Counted from the first letter of the stretch, positions 1 to 6,034 are shown. The stretch: 10,316 nt of DNA from Candidatus Nealsoniibacteriota bacterium (GCA_003561025.1 PWII01000030.1:1-10316); one strand, 5' to 3'. The notes: generated by a model from the sequence alone, not told the origin. Translations and numbers: made by a program.

Positions 1-3
1 TTC

Positions 4-38
4 TTGTTTTGGCCTCTATCTCATGGTATTATACAAAT
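4..38 (+). promoter_or_regulatory. Promoter for a leaderless CYTH gene
   Basis: A TTGTTT -35 element lies at 4-9 and a TATTAT -10 at 27-32, separated by exactly 17 bases. A TG one base before the -10 (24-25) makes it an extended -10. The expected transcription start, about 7 bases after the -10, falls on the A of the ATG at 39, so the mRNA would have no leader. This supports 39 as the true start of the CYTH gene. It is a pattern match read by eye. Confidence 0.5.
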
Positions 39-661
39 ATGAATAAAGTAGAGGTTGAACTAGAGGTAGGCTAGATGAAGAAAAATTTCTTGAACTAAAG
101 TCTTTTTTTGATAAAGAGGGTGAGTTTTTGGCACCAAACAAGAGATTCTCCGTCATATACTCACAAAGAGAAGATGATAGCAAAAAAGAAGTCTATCAAC
201 ATCCGGTCGATCTAAAGGTAAGAATAACTAATGGTAAGGGAGAGCTGGTATTAAAATATGGCGATTGGAGTGGAAATGATGCTCGAAAAGAGTTTCTTTT
301 TCCTATAGAGAAAGAGAAATTTGAAGAGATGATAGAGTTCTTAAAAATATTGGGACATTATCACGGCGTATTGCAGGCAACAGTAACAGATGTCTATCGT
401 TATAAGGGAGTTGATTTTTCTTTGGTAAATGTACCCGGTTGGGGCTACTACTTTGAGGCGGAAATTGTAACAGAAGAAGGAGGCGTAGAAGATGCTAATA
501 AGAAGATAAGAGATGTTTGTAAGAGCTTAGGGATAGAAGTACTTGATCATAAGGGCTTTTGTGCTCTCTTAGAGAGCTTAAATAACAGGCCCGGACATAG
601 ATTTAACCTTAACAAACAGAATTTTACAGAGATTAAAAAGAGATTCAAAGATTATTTTTAA
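39..661 (+). CDS. CYTH-domain protein (class IV adenylate cyclase / triphosphatase-like), apparent N-terminal frameshift
   Basis: CYTH proteins form a beta tunnel that binds triphosphate substrates with metal ions; members include CyaB-type adenylate cyclases and thiamine or inorganic triphosphatases. The reading frame open to the stop at 659-661 contains the tunnel-type pattern: DLKVRI, an ARKEF strand, then a VPGWGYYFEAEI strand, which resembles the family's 'GLG-F-EIE' region. In this frame the first usable start is a TTG at 128, which would lose strand 1. The ATG at 39 in another frame encodes MNKVEVELEVG, which carries the expected ExExK-like first strand (Glu in place of Lys), and stops at 72-74. 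The frame then continues from 71 as LDEEKFLELKSFFDKEGEF, the expected first helix. One missing base near 68-72 would join the two into a protein of about 207 residues. This could be a sequencing error near a contig end or a real mutation. The exact substrate cannot be told. Family assignment is fairly sure. Confidence 0.72.
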
Positions 662-692
662 TCTTAAAAAAATATAAATTAAAGACAAAATT

Positions 693-1049
693 ATGAAAAT
701 AGGAGTAATAGGGTCAATGCAGTTTACGGATAAGATGCTTGAGTTCTGTGAAAAATTAAAAGAGCTTGGACATGAAGGCTTTGTCACTGATTTGCATAAA
801 GCGATGATTGGTAAAAATAGTGATGAAATTGAAGTAATTAAAATTGACCAAAAGAACAATAAAGACGCTATTCGTGAATTTTGGAACGCAATGCAAGGAG
901 CAGATGCTGTTCTCGTTTTAAATTATGATAAAAATGGTGTTAAAAACTATATAGGTGGTAATACTTTCTTAGAGATAGGATTTGCACACGTTCTCAATCA
1001 AAAAATATTTGGAGAGGAGAGTGGTGATAAGATAAATGAAAAATCTTAA
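693..1049 (+). CDS. Nucleoside 2-deoxyribosyltransferase-like protein, short C terminus
   Basis: Related enzymes cleave the N-glycosidic bond of deoxynucleosides or deoxynucleotides and act in base salvage or clean-up of odd nucleotides. The 118-residue protein starts with a Rossmann-like strand (MKIGVIGSMQF), then has DAIREFW (58-64), ADAVLVLNYDKNGVKNYIGG (70-89) and NTFLEIGFAHVL (90-101). Glu94 is in the position of the family's catalytic glutamate. In relatives a segment with an 'NPIP' type motif follows KIF and the chain ends near GDLSKI. Here KIF (104-106) is followed directly by GEESGDKINEKS, so about 20 residues seem to be missing. No trace of the lost segment is seen in the other frames downstream. 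The gene has no Shine-Dalgarno site; a TATAAA at 673-678 is a possible -10. It sits 12 bases upstream of the DUF523-DUF1722 gene, suggesting co-transcription. Family is likely; activity is uncertain because of the short end. Confidence 0.75.
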   Translation: MKIGVIGSMQFTDKMLEFCEKLKELGHEGFVTDLHKAMIGKNSDEIEVIKIDQKNNKDAIREFWNAMQGADAVLVLNYDKNGVKNYIGGNTFLEIGFAHVLNQKIFGEESGDKINEKS

Positions 1050-1061
1050 ATATTAATAAAT

Positions 1062-1937
1062 ATGGAAGTACCAAATATACTAATTAGTGCTTGCTTAGAT
1101 TCAGAGAGAGTTAGGTATAATGGGCAGGATGCAACATCACAGATTGTTAAAGAGATAAAACCATCTGTTAATCTAATAAAGGTTTGCCCTGAACATGAAA
1201 TAGGTCTTGGTGTTCCAAGAGAGCCAATTAGAATTGTTAAAACAAAAGAAGGATATAGATTAATACAGCACAAAACAGAAAGAGATGTTACCGAGATAAT
1301 GAACAATTTTTCAAAGAATTTTGTTAATGATTTAGAAAATATAGATGGAGCGATATTTAAATCAAAATCACCAACAATGGGACTACAGAATGTAAAAGTT
1401 TATTCTGGGATGGGGAAAGGTTCGGTTGTTGAGAGGTGTGGTGGTTTTTTTGCTTCGCGTGTTGCAGAAAAATTTAAAGGACATCCTATAGAAGAAGACG
1501 ATAGATTACGCAACAAAAAAATAAGGGAACATTTTTTAACGCAAGTGTTTTTATTTTCTCGCTATAGAGAATCTATTAAAGAAAACACTTTGTTAGAGTT
1601 TCATGAAAGCAATTATCTTCTCTTCAAGTATTACAATAAAGAGTTGGCATTAAAATTAGATCCGGAAAGGAGCGATTATTTTACCTACTTAAAAGATATT
1701 TTTAAGAGGCCTCCTCAAAGCGAAGAGATTGCTGATTTTTTCTCTGATATTATTGTTGATGAAAGTGGTGTTATTGAGAAGTATAAAAAAAATAAGATAA
1801 CCATTGAAACACTAACAGAATTATCTAGGTTATTAATTAAGGATAAGAATCTTTTAAAGCAAAGTTTTTTTTCTAAATTTCCAAAAAAGCTTATTCCATT
1901 TGCTGACGAAGATAGAGATAAAAATTATTGGAAATGA
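1062..1937 (+). CDS. DUF523-DUF1722 fusion protein (thiouracil desulfurase-like N-terminal domain)
   Basis: DUF523 proteins include TudS, an iron-sulfur enzyme that removes sulfur from 2-thiouracil; DUF1722 is the YbgA domain of unknown function. The fusion of both is a known architecture, and 291 residues is close to its usual size. DUF523 spans about residues 5-130: SACLDSERVRYNG (Cys11), KVCPEHEIGLGVPRE (Cys42), then FKSKSPTMGLQNVKVY. In DUF523 proteins I know, the last motif is SPSCG, whose Cys helps bind the cluster; here it is Met106. The only other Cys is Cys126 in ERCGGFF. DUF1722 covers about 150-291, with HFLTQVFLFSRYR, a LEFHESNYLLFKYY helix and the C-terminal KKLIPF segment. The stop is TGA, the only one in the window. 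There is no Shine-Dalgarno site; TATTAA at 1051-1056 could serve as a -10. The deoxyribosyltransferase-like gene just upstream fits a role in modified-base metabolism. The assignment is strong, the reaction inferred. Confidence 0.85.
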   Translation: MEVPNILISACLDSERVRYNGQDATSQIVKEIKPSVNLIKVCPEHEIGLGVPREPIRIVKTKEGYRLIQHKTERDVTEIMNNFSKNFVNDLENIDGAIFKSKSPTMGLQNVKVYSGMGKGSVVERCGGFFASRVAEKFKGHPIEEDDRLRNKKIREHFLTQVFLFSRYRESIKENTLLEFHESNYLLFKYYNKELALKLDPERSDYFTYLKDIFKRPPQSEEIADFFSDIIVDESGVIEKYKKNKITIETLTELSRLLIKDKNLLKQSFFSKFPKKLIPFADEDRDKNYWK

Positions 1938-1946
1938 TTAATAATC

Positions 1947-1965
1947 AAGAAAACGTTTCTTTTTT
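1947..1965 (+). terminator. Weak hairpin terminator candidate
   Basis: AAGAAA at 1947-1952 pairs with TTTCTT at 1956-1961 over a 3-base ACG loop, and T's continue to 1965. It lies just after the DUF523-DUF1722 stop. The stem is only 6 bp and A/T-rich, so it may be weak or fortuitous. Confidence 0.35.
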
Positions 1966-2023
1966 AATAAAAATGAAAAGGTAGGGGGCAGATACTTTCT
2001 AAATTATTAATATTATAAAAATT

Positions 2024-3241
2024 ATGAAAACAAAAAAATATTTAACTCTTATTGTGATTGTGTTTTTGATTGTAGTTGTTGGGTCAACGTATTGGAGTAA
2101 TGTAGTGCAGAAGGATTATCTTGATAGAGTGGGCACTCCTATTAGTAAAGAGCAGAGTGGAGAGGTCGAGCCCGTGCTTCAGGTCGTTGCAAGTGGATTG
2201 GGTCAAATTTGGGGAATAGATTTTATACCTGGAACATCGCAGCTTGTAGCTACAGGAAATTCAGGACAAATTTTTATTATTGATACAGAATCTTTGGATG
2301 TTAAGGAGATAAATGGAGTTCCGGAAGTAGAAAGCAGAGGACAAGGCGGCCTGCTTGATGTTGCCGTATCGCCTGAATTTGATGAGGATGGAAAAATATA
2401 CTTTACTTATTCGGCGGGTGGCAATGAGGGTACGGCTACGCATTTGGCGCGAGGAATTCTCGATATTGAGCTTTTAATATTGAATGATGTAGAGGTTTTA
2501 TATGTTGCTACTCCTTTTAAGCGTGGAACAAGTCATTACGGTTCAAGAGTGGTTATAGACGGCGACTATTTATTTGTAACAATTGGTGATAGGGGTGATA
2601 AAGATTTTGATAATCACGTATCACAAGATACCAGCAATGCTTTAGGAGCTACTCTGCGACTACTACGTGATGGAAATATTCCCGATGATAATCCTTTTGT
2701 AAATGATGAAAATATACTTAATGAGATATATTCGTATGGACATAGAAATTCTCAAGGGATGGCAATTCACCCTGAAACAGGGGATTTATGGCAAAGTGAA
2801 CACGGAGAGCAAGATGGTGATGAGATTAATATTATAAGGGCTGGAGGTAATTACGGTTGGCCAGAGACTCACACTGGTTGTGGTTATATAACCGGCAGAC
2901 CAATCGGTGATTTGCCTTGGGAAAGAGATGACATTGTAGAACCGATTCATTATTGGGAGTGTAATACCGGAGGTTTTCCACCCGCAGGAATGGTTTTTTA
3001 TGATGGAGAAATTTTTTATGATTGGGAGGGAGATCTTTTTGTAGGTGGTTTAGCCAGTCAGTATTTAGCTCATTTTAAAGTAGCTGATGAAGAGCTTGTA
3101 GAACAAAAACCGTTACTAGAGGAAGAAGGTTGGCGAATACGTGATGTAACGGTTGGTAAGCATGATGGAGCTATTTATGCCGCTGTTGAAGGCCAAGAGA
3201 CTTCATTAGTACGTATATTTCCTAGGATAGTTGAGAACTAA
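2024..3241 (+). CDS. Membrane-anchored PQQ-dependent aldose sugar dehydrogenase
   Basis: This belongs to the soluble glucose dehydrogenase/YliI (Asd) family, six-bladed beta-propellers that oxidise aldose sugars at C1 outside the membrane using PQQ. Residues 5-24 are a hydrophobic signal anchor. The propeller follows: GQGGLLDVAVSPEF (106-119), GTSHYGSRVV (168-177) with His171 at the catalytic base position, LFVTIGDRGD (183-192), GATLRLLRDG (208-217), then IYSYGHRNSQGMAIHP (235-250) with Arg241/Asn242 near the cofactor in homologues. WQSEHGEQDGDEINII (256-271), NYGWP (276-280), PPAGMVFY (319-326) and WRIRDV (370-375) complete it. At 405 residues it is full length. Cys286 (HTGCGY) and Cys313 (YWECNT) are the only cysteines and could form a disulfide. 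No PQQ biosynthesis genes are nearby, so the cofactor would have to come from elsewhere. The start is preceded by TATTAT (2011-2016), not by a Shine-Dalgarno site. Family call is secure; the sugar is unknown. Confidence 0.9.
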   Translation: MKTKKYLTLIVIVFLIVVVGSTYWSNVVQKDYLDRVGTPISKEQSGEVEPVLQVVASGLGQIWGIDFIPGTSQLVATGNSGQIFIIDTESLDVKEINGVPEVESRGQGGLLDVAVSPEFDEDGKIYFTYSAGGNEGTATHLARGILDIELLILNDVEVLYVATPFKRGTSHYGSRVVIDGDYLFVTIGDRGDKDFDNHVSQDTSNALGATLRLLRDGNIPDDNPFVNDENILNEIYSYGHRNSQGMAIHPETGDLWQSEHGEQDGDEINIIRAGGNYGWPETHTGCGYITGRPIGDLPWERDDIVEPIHYWECNTGGFPPAGMVFYDGEIFYDWEGDLFVGGLASQYLAHFKVADEELVEQKPLLEEEGWRIRDVTVGKHDGAIYAAVEGQETSLVRIFPRIVEN

Positions 3242-3338
3242 TCTAGAAGGCGATATAAAGAGCTTTACAAAAGAAGAAGGTGGATTACTCCAAAGAAATT
3301 TTATATAAAAAAAGATAAGTTAAAAAAGAGATAGTTTT

Positions 3339-4052
3339 ATGAAAGGAAAAGCTTTATTAATCAAAAGAAATCTAATAATTATATCTGTTATTGGGATTGT
3401 TGGATTATTTTTCTTATTTTTTACTCAGGAAAGCAAGGAAGAGTTAGAAGATACTTTCTATGAAAAGGTAGAAGAAGAAAGTTACTTGGAAGAAGGAATA
3501 AGCAATACTGAGCTTGAAGATGTCCCTAGTGACTCTCATCCAATTGTTGAGGCTGTACGAAAGCAAATAGGAGTAACTGTGAGGTATGATTCTTCTTATG
3601 TAGTATTAGATTATCCTCTTGGCGATGTTCCTATTAAGGGAGGAGTTTGTACGGATGTGCTTATTCGTGCTCTTCGGAGCGCTTATGGAATAGACTTACA
3701 AGCACTTGTACATGAAGATATGAAGGTTGCTTTTAATGAATATCCTAATCAGTGGGGATTGCAGAGCCCCGATAGGAACATAGATCACCGTAGAGTTTTA
3801 AATTTAATGACATACTTTAATCGAAAAGGATATTCGATAGATATAAGCAATAATCCAGACAATTATCTACCGGGTGATATTGTTACCTGCATAATACCGG
3901 GGAATCTACCACACCTTATGATTGTAAGTGATAGAAAGACAGAGGCAGGAGTGCCATATATTATTCATAATATAGGCGCTGGAACAAGAGAAGAAGATCG
4001 TCTTTTTGAATTCCAGATTACAGGTCATTATCGAATTAAAAATTTGGATTAG
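3339..4052 (+). CDS. Membrane-anchored DUF1287 protein (cysteine hydrolase-like)
   Basis: DUF1287 proteins resemble the NlpC/P60 papain-like fold and are usually exported; the substrate is not established but a cell-wall peptide is plausible. The 237-residue chain has a short basic start, one membrane segment (about 11-28), an acidic Glu-rich spacer (31-62), and the DUF1287 domain from about 66 to the end. Conserved blocks are all present: YDSSYVVLDYPLGDVPIKGG (83-102), VCTDVLIRALR (103-113) with likely nucleophile Cys104, LVHEDMKVAF (123-132), SPDRNIDHRRVLNL (143-156), PGDIV (178-182), PHLMIVSD (191-198) with His192 as likely catalytic His, and HNIGAG (210-215). The C terminus GHYRIKN matches the family end. 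The topology (short N terminus in, domain out) places the hydrolase outside the membrane. No Shine-Dalgarno site is seen; it lies 97 bases after the sugar dehydrogenase. The domain call is firm, the function is open. Confidence 0.88.
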   Translation: MKGKALLIKRNLIIISVIGIVGLFFLFFTQESKEELEDTFYEKVEEESYLEEGISNTELEDVPSDSHPIVEAVRKQIGVTVRYDSSYVVLDYPLGDVPIKGGVCTDVLIRALRSAYGIDLQALVHEDMKVAFNEYPNQWGLQSPDRNIDHRRVLNLMTYFNRKGYSIDISNNPDNYLPGDIVTCIIPGNLPHLMIVSDRKTEAGVPYIIHNIGAGTREEDRLFEFQITGHYRIKNLD

Positions 4053-4077
4053 ATGGTAAATTAATAATATTTTAATT

Positions 4078-4116
4078 ATGAAAAAAATCATTTTACTAAT
4101 TATTGCCACAACATAA
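4078..4116 (+). other. Twelve-codon mini-ORF, possible leader peptide or gene remnant
   Basis: An ATG at 4078 opens a 12-residue frame, MKKIILLIIATT, that looks like the start of a signal peptide and ends at TAA 4114-4116. The bases before it (ATTAATA...TTAATT-ATGAAAA) closely resemble those before the sugar dehydrogenase start at 2024, and TAATAT at 4065-4070 is a possible -10 with the ATG as +1. The downstream transporter's -35 lies inside it. It may be a leader peptide, the stump of a lost exported gene, or chance. Confidence 0.25.
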
Positions 4117-4137
4117 TAAAATTTTTATATCTAGAAA
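4103..4137 (+). promoter_or_regulatory. Promoter for the leaderless MFS gene
   Basis: TTGCCA at 4103-4108 (five of six bases of the -35 consensus) and TATATC at 4126-4131 are separated by exactly 17 bases. Six bases follow before the ATG at 4138, so transcription would begin on the start codon. No Shine-Dalgarno site is present. Confidence 0.5.
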
Positions 4138-5367
4138 ATGGCCAATGTTAATGTATTATTTTTTCCAAAAATTGGAAAAATAACGAGGGATGTAACGGTG
4201 GTGCATTTTTTTCTGATGTTTGGGTACAAGCTCTTTTCTTTATTTTTCCCTCTTTTTTTAATCACAAGAGAGATGACTTTTTCGCAGGTAGGGTGGACAT
4301 ATCTACTTATCTATCTACCCATTGCTCTTTTTTCTCCCATAGTGGGATTTTTAAATCACAAAATAAATCCTGCACTACTTGCTTTTGTAGGAATATTGGG
4401 TTATGCGACATATGGATTGGGGATGCTCTTTGTTGCTCCGGAACAGGGAGGGCAGATGCTCTACATTTTTTACTTTTTACAAGTTTTACTTGGCATTTCT
4501 GCATCCTTGTTTTTTGCTTCTTTTAAGGGCATCTTAATGGGTTCTTACTTAAAAAAACCGACAGGGTCTTTTGGGTGGTTTTATTCAGCACCTTTTTATG
4601 CGTCTGCTACCGCACCTGTAGTGGGTGCTTTCTTAATATGGCAGTTTGGCTTTTCGGCAGTTTTTATAGCGAGCACTATTATTCATGCAATTAACTCTGT
4701 ACTTTGCTTGATATGGCTTTATAGGCCAGCAGAAAAGCTTGTTGATATAGGGTTTACCATTGGCGATTTTTTTCAAAGTATAAAGAGCTCTTTAAAAATA
4801 ATTTTTAAAAAAGATGTTTTTCCTATTATTTCTCTTTCAGTAATAATAATTATTTTAACAGGTTTTCATGGCTCCTTTTTTGTAATTTTTCTAAAGGAAG
4901 TCCTTTTTTGGGAAGATAATATTGTTTTAATTTTTGTCAGCTTCTTTTCTCTTGTATTTACACCTTTATCACTTTTTATTATCAAGAGACTTTCACGAAA
5001 GAAGCCCCAAAAGATTTTACTGGAAGGAAGCATTATGGCAGGGCTCTTTACAGCTCTTATTGGAGCACTGACACCATTTTTGAATTTTCTTAATTTAATT
5101 TTCTTGGATTTGGGAAGAACTGTTGGATGGCTCTCAGTAAATTCAGTACGAAGTGGAGTAATTTGCAAAAAGTTACGTAAATATCCCGAAGAAGGGGGAT
5201 TTATAGATACTATATTTCAACCACTTGGAGTAGCTATAGGGTCCTTTTCCGGGGGGATTCTTATTGAGATTGTTGGTTTTTCTAACGTATTTATATTAAT
5301 AGGGCTTTTTGTCTGTTTAGCTACTCTCATATTTTGGTTAGTTAATCAAAGATTGAAAACTTGCTAG
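4138..5367 (+). CDS. Major facilitator superfamily (MFS) transporter
   Basis: This 409-residue protein is an integral membrane transporter with about 12 hydrophobic segments, the normal MFS number and size. The N-terminal half contains VVHFFLMFGYKLFSLFFPLF (21-40), a helix 2 with LIYLPIALFSPIVGFL, and paired helices to about residue 194. The central loop (about 195-228, EKLVDIGFTIGDFFQSIKSS) is cytosolic and charged. The C-terminal half begins near FPIISLSVIIIILTGFHGSF. A basic loop, IIKRLSRKKPQK (281-292), matches the repeated loop between helices 8 and 9 in MFS proteins. Near the end, GGFIDTIFQPLGVAIGSFSG and SNVFILIGLFVCLATLIFWL form the last helices. The ATG at 4138 has no Shine-Dalgarno site but a well-placed promoter for leaderless mRNA. 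It stands between a DUF1287 gene and the SPOR gene, with no hint of its substrate. The superfamily is clear; the transport direction and cargo are unknown. Confidence 0.85.
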   Translation: MANVNVLFFPKIGKITRDVTVVHFFLMFGYKLFSLFFPLFLITREMTFSQVGWTYLLIYLPIALFSPIVGFLNHKINPALLAFVGILGYATYGLGMLFVAPEQGGQMLYIFYFLQVLLGISASLFFASFKGILMGSYLKKPTGSFGWFYSAPFYASATAPVVGAFLIWQFGFSAVFIASTIIHAINSVLCLIWLYRPAEKLVDIGFTIGDFFQSIKSSLKIIFKKDVFPIISLSVIIIILTGFHGSFFVIFLKEVLFWEDNIVLIFVSFFSLVFTPLSLFIIKRLSRKKPQKILLEGSIMAGLFTALIGALTPFLNFLNLIFLDLGRTVGWLSVNSVRSGVICKKLRKYPEEGGFIDTIFQPLGVAIGSFSGGILIEIVGFSNVFILIGLFVCLATLIFWLVNQRLKTC

Positions 5368-5398
5368 TAGTGCTCTTTTATTTTTTTAATTTTTGTTG

Positions 5399-5441
5399 TA
5401 TAATATGTATTATATAGCACATTTTTAATTTTCAGGGAGGG
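5399..5441 (+). promoter_or_regulatory. Promoter -10 and strong Shine-Dalgarno site of the SPOR gene
   Basis: A consensus TATAAT lies at 5399-5404, with a second TATTAT at 5408-5413; no good -35 is visible. Transcription from the first would start near 5411 and leave a leader of about 38 bases. The leader carries AGGGAGGG (5434-5441), 7 bases before the ATG at 5449. This contrasts with the leaderless starts of neighbouring genes. Confidence 0.5.
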
Positions 5442-5448
5442 AAAAAAG

Positions 5449-5922
5449 ATGAAAAAGTTTTTTGTATTTTTTTTAGTGGTCTGTTTCATTACTTTTTTTA
5501 TTGGAATTAATGAAACTAGGGCGCAAGAAGAAGGAGAATTTTCTTCAATTTTTTATCTGGTGGCAGGGAGTTATATAGAGAAAGAAAACGCCCTTGAGCA
5601 CCAAAAAAGGCTTTATGAGCACAGGTATTATTCAAGACTAATGGGGTATCCCATAGACGGGGTGCTCTATTGGCGAGTCGTTGTGGATCAAGATGAGGAA
5701 AAGGAGAGACTTCTAGAAATGAAAGAGCTATTAGCAGAAGACGGATTTAGCTCTTTTATAGCCCTTGACTCTCCCGGCGAGGAAAGACCGGTAAAAGATC
5801 CAGAGCCCATTCCAATAGTTGAACCGGAGCCGGAACCGGAACCGGAACCTGAAAATAAGGAGATAGTAAAGTTCATACAAGAACTTATTTCTTGGCTCCA
5901 AGAAAAATTGGACGAATACTAA
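5449..5922 (+). CDS. Secreted SPOR-domain protein with Glu-Pro linker and C-terminal helix
   Basis: SPOR domains bind peptidoglycan, typically glycan strands stripped of stem peptides at division sites. The 157-residue protein has a signal peptide (about 1-25; hydrophobic 4-20, cleavage likely after TRA). A SPOR-like domain follows at about 34-105: FYLVAGSYIEKENALEHQKR (35-54), with the typical 'F-V-GS-...A' start, a strand LYWRVVVD (73-80), a helix EKERLLEMKELLAEDGF and the closing strand FSSFIAL. A Pro/Glu linker (111-136, including five EP repeats) leads to a short amphipathic helix, NKEIVKFIQELISWLQEKLD (136-155). Most SPOR domains sit at the C terminus of their protein, so this order (SPOR first, linker, helix) is unusual. 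It has its own promoter and Shine-Dalgarno site and is followed 13 bases later by a 32-residue membrane peptide and a terminator. The domain call rests on pattern, not alignment. Confidence 0.75.
   Translation: MKKFFVFFLVVCFITFFIGINETRAQEEGEFSSIFYLVAGSYIEKENALEHQKRLYEHRYYSRLMGYPIDGVLYWRVVVDQDEEKERLLEMKELLAEDGFSSFIALDSPGEERPVKDPEPIPIVEPEPEPEPEPENKEIVKFIQELISWLQEKLDEY
5821..5853 (+). repeat. Hexanucleotide GAACCG repeat encoding (Glu-Pro)5-Glu
   Basis: Five six-base units with the pattern GA(A/G)CC(G/T) run in frame through the SPOR gene and end with GAA. They encode the extended, stiff Glu-Pro linker. As a short tandem repeat in a coding region it could change length by slippage in 6-base steps without breaking the frame. 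Confidence 0.8.
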
Positions 5923-5935
5923 AGGAGGTCTTTTT

Positions 5936-6034
5936 ATGAATGAGCTAGAAGACACTGTTGCAACCATTGTTATTGCAATTGCTTGGATTACTATAACAGC
6001 ACTTGGCTGTGTCAAAGTGCTCTCGTTGTTATAA
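5936..6034 (+). CDS. Small 32-residue membrane peptide
   Basis: This short gene has an almost ideal ribosome binding site: AAGGAGGT at 5922-5929, overlapping the stop of the SPOR gene, 6 bases before the ATG. The peptide starts MNELEDT, has one hydrophobic segment (about 8-26, TVATIVIAIAWITITALGC), and ends VKVLSLL. The acidic N terminus and the Lys after the segment predict N-out, C-in topology. Cys25 sits at the inner end; no proper lipobox is present. A strong terminator begins 14 bases after the stop, so the SPOR gene and this peptide form a two-gene unit. I do not recognise a family. The placement suggests a partner or anchor for the SPOR protein, which is inference. The perfect Shine-Dalgarno site and tight spacing make a real gene likely. 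Confidence 0.65.
   Translation: MNELEDTVATIVIAIAWITITALGCVKVLSLL

Noticed and set aside
59..80. Programmed -1 frameshift in the CYTH gene
   Set aside because: No slippery heptamer or downstream structure is visible, so an indel or sequencing error is the simpler explanation.
1046..1306. Minus-strand open frame antisense to the DUF523-DUF1722 gene
   Set aside because: It lies inside a gene with clear conserved motifs and its own translation shows no recognisable features; it is a shadow frame.
1935..1976. Possible recoding of TGA as glycine, as in SR1/Gracilibacteria
   Set aside because: The single TGA falls exactly at the natural end of DUF1722, and no other gene needs an in-frame TGA to be read through.
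4061..4076. AATTAA/TTAATT inverted repeat after the DUF1287 gene
   Set aside because: It is entirely A/T, only 6 bp, and has no T run after it, so it is not convincing as a terminator.
4866..5168. Minus-strand open frame antisense to the MFS gene
   Set aside because: The plus-strand membrane protein explains the sequence; the antisense product is basic and low-information.
5688..6015. Two minus-strand frames with Gly-Ser or Arg-Phe repeats across the SPOR gene
   Set aside because: The repeats are just the reverse reading of the Glu-Pro codons, and one frame crosses the well-supported 32-residue gene.
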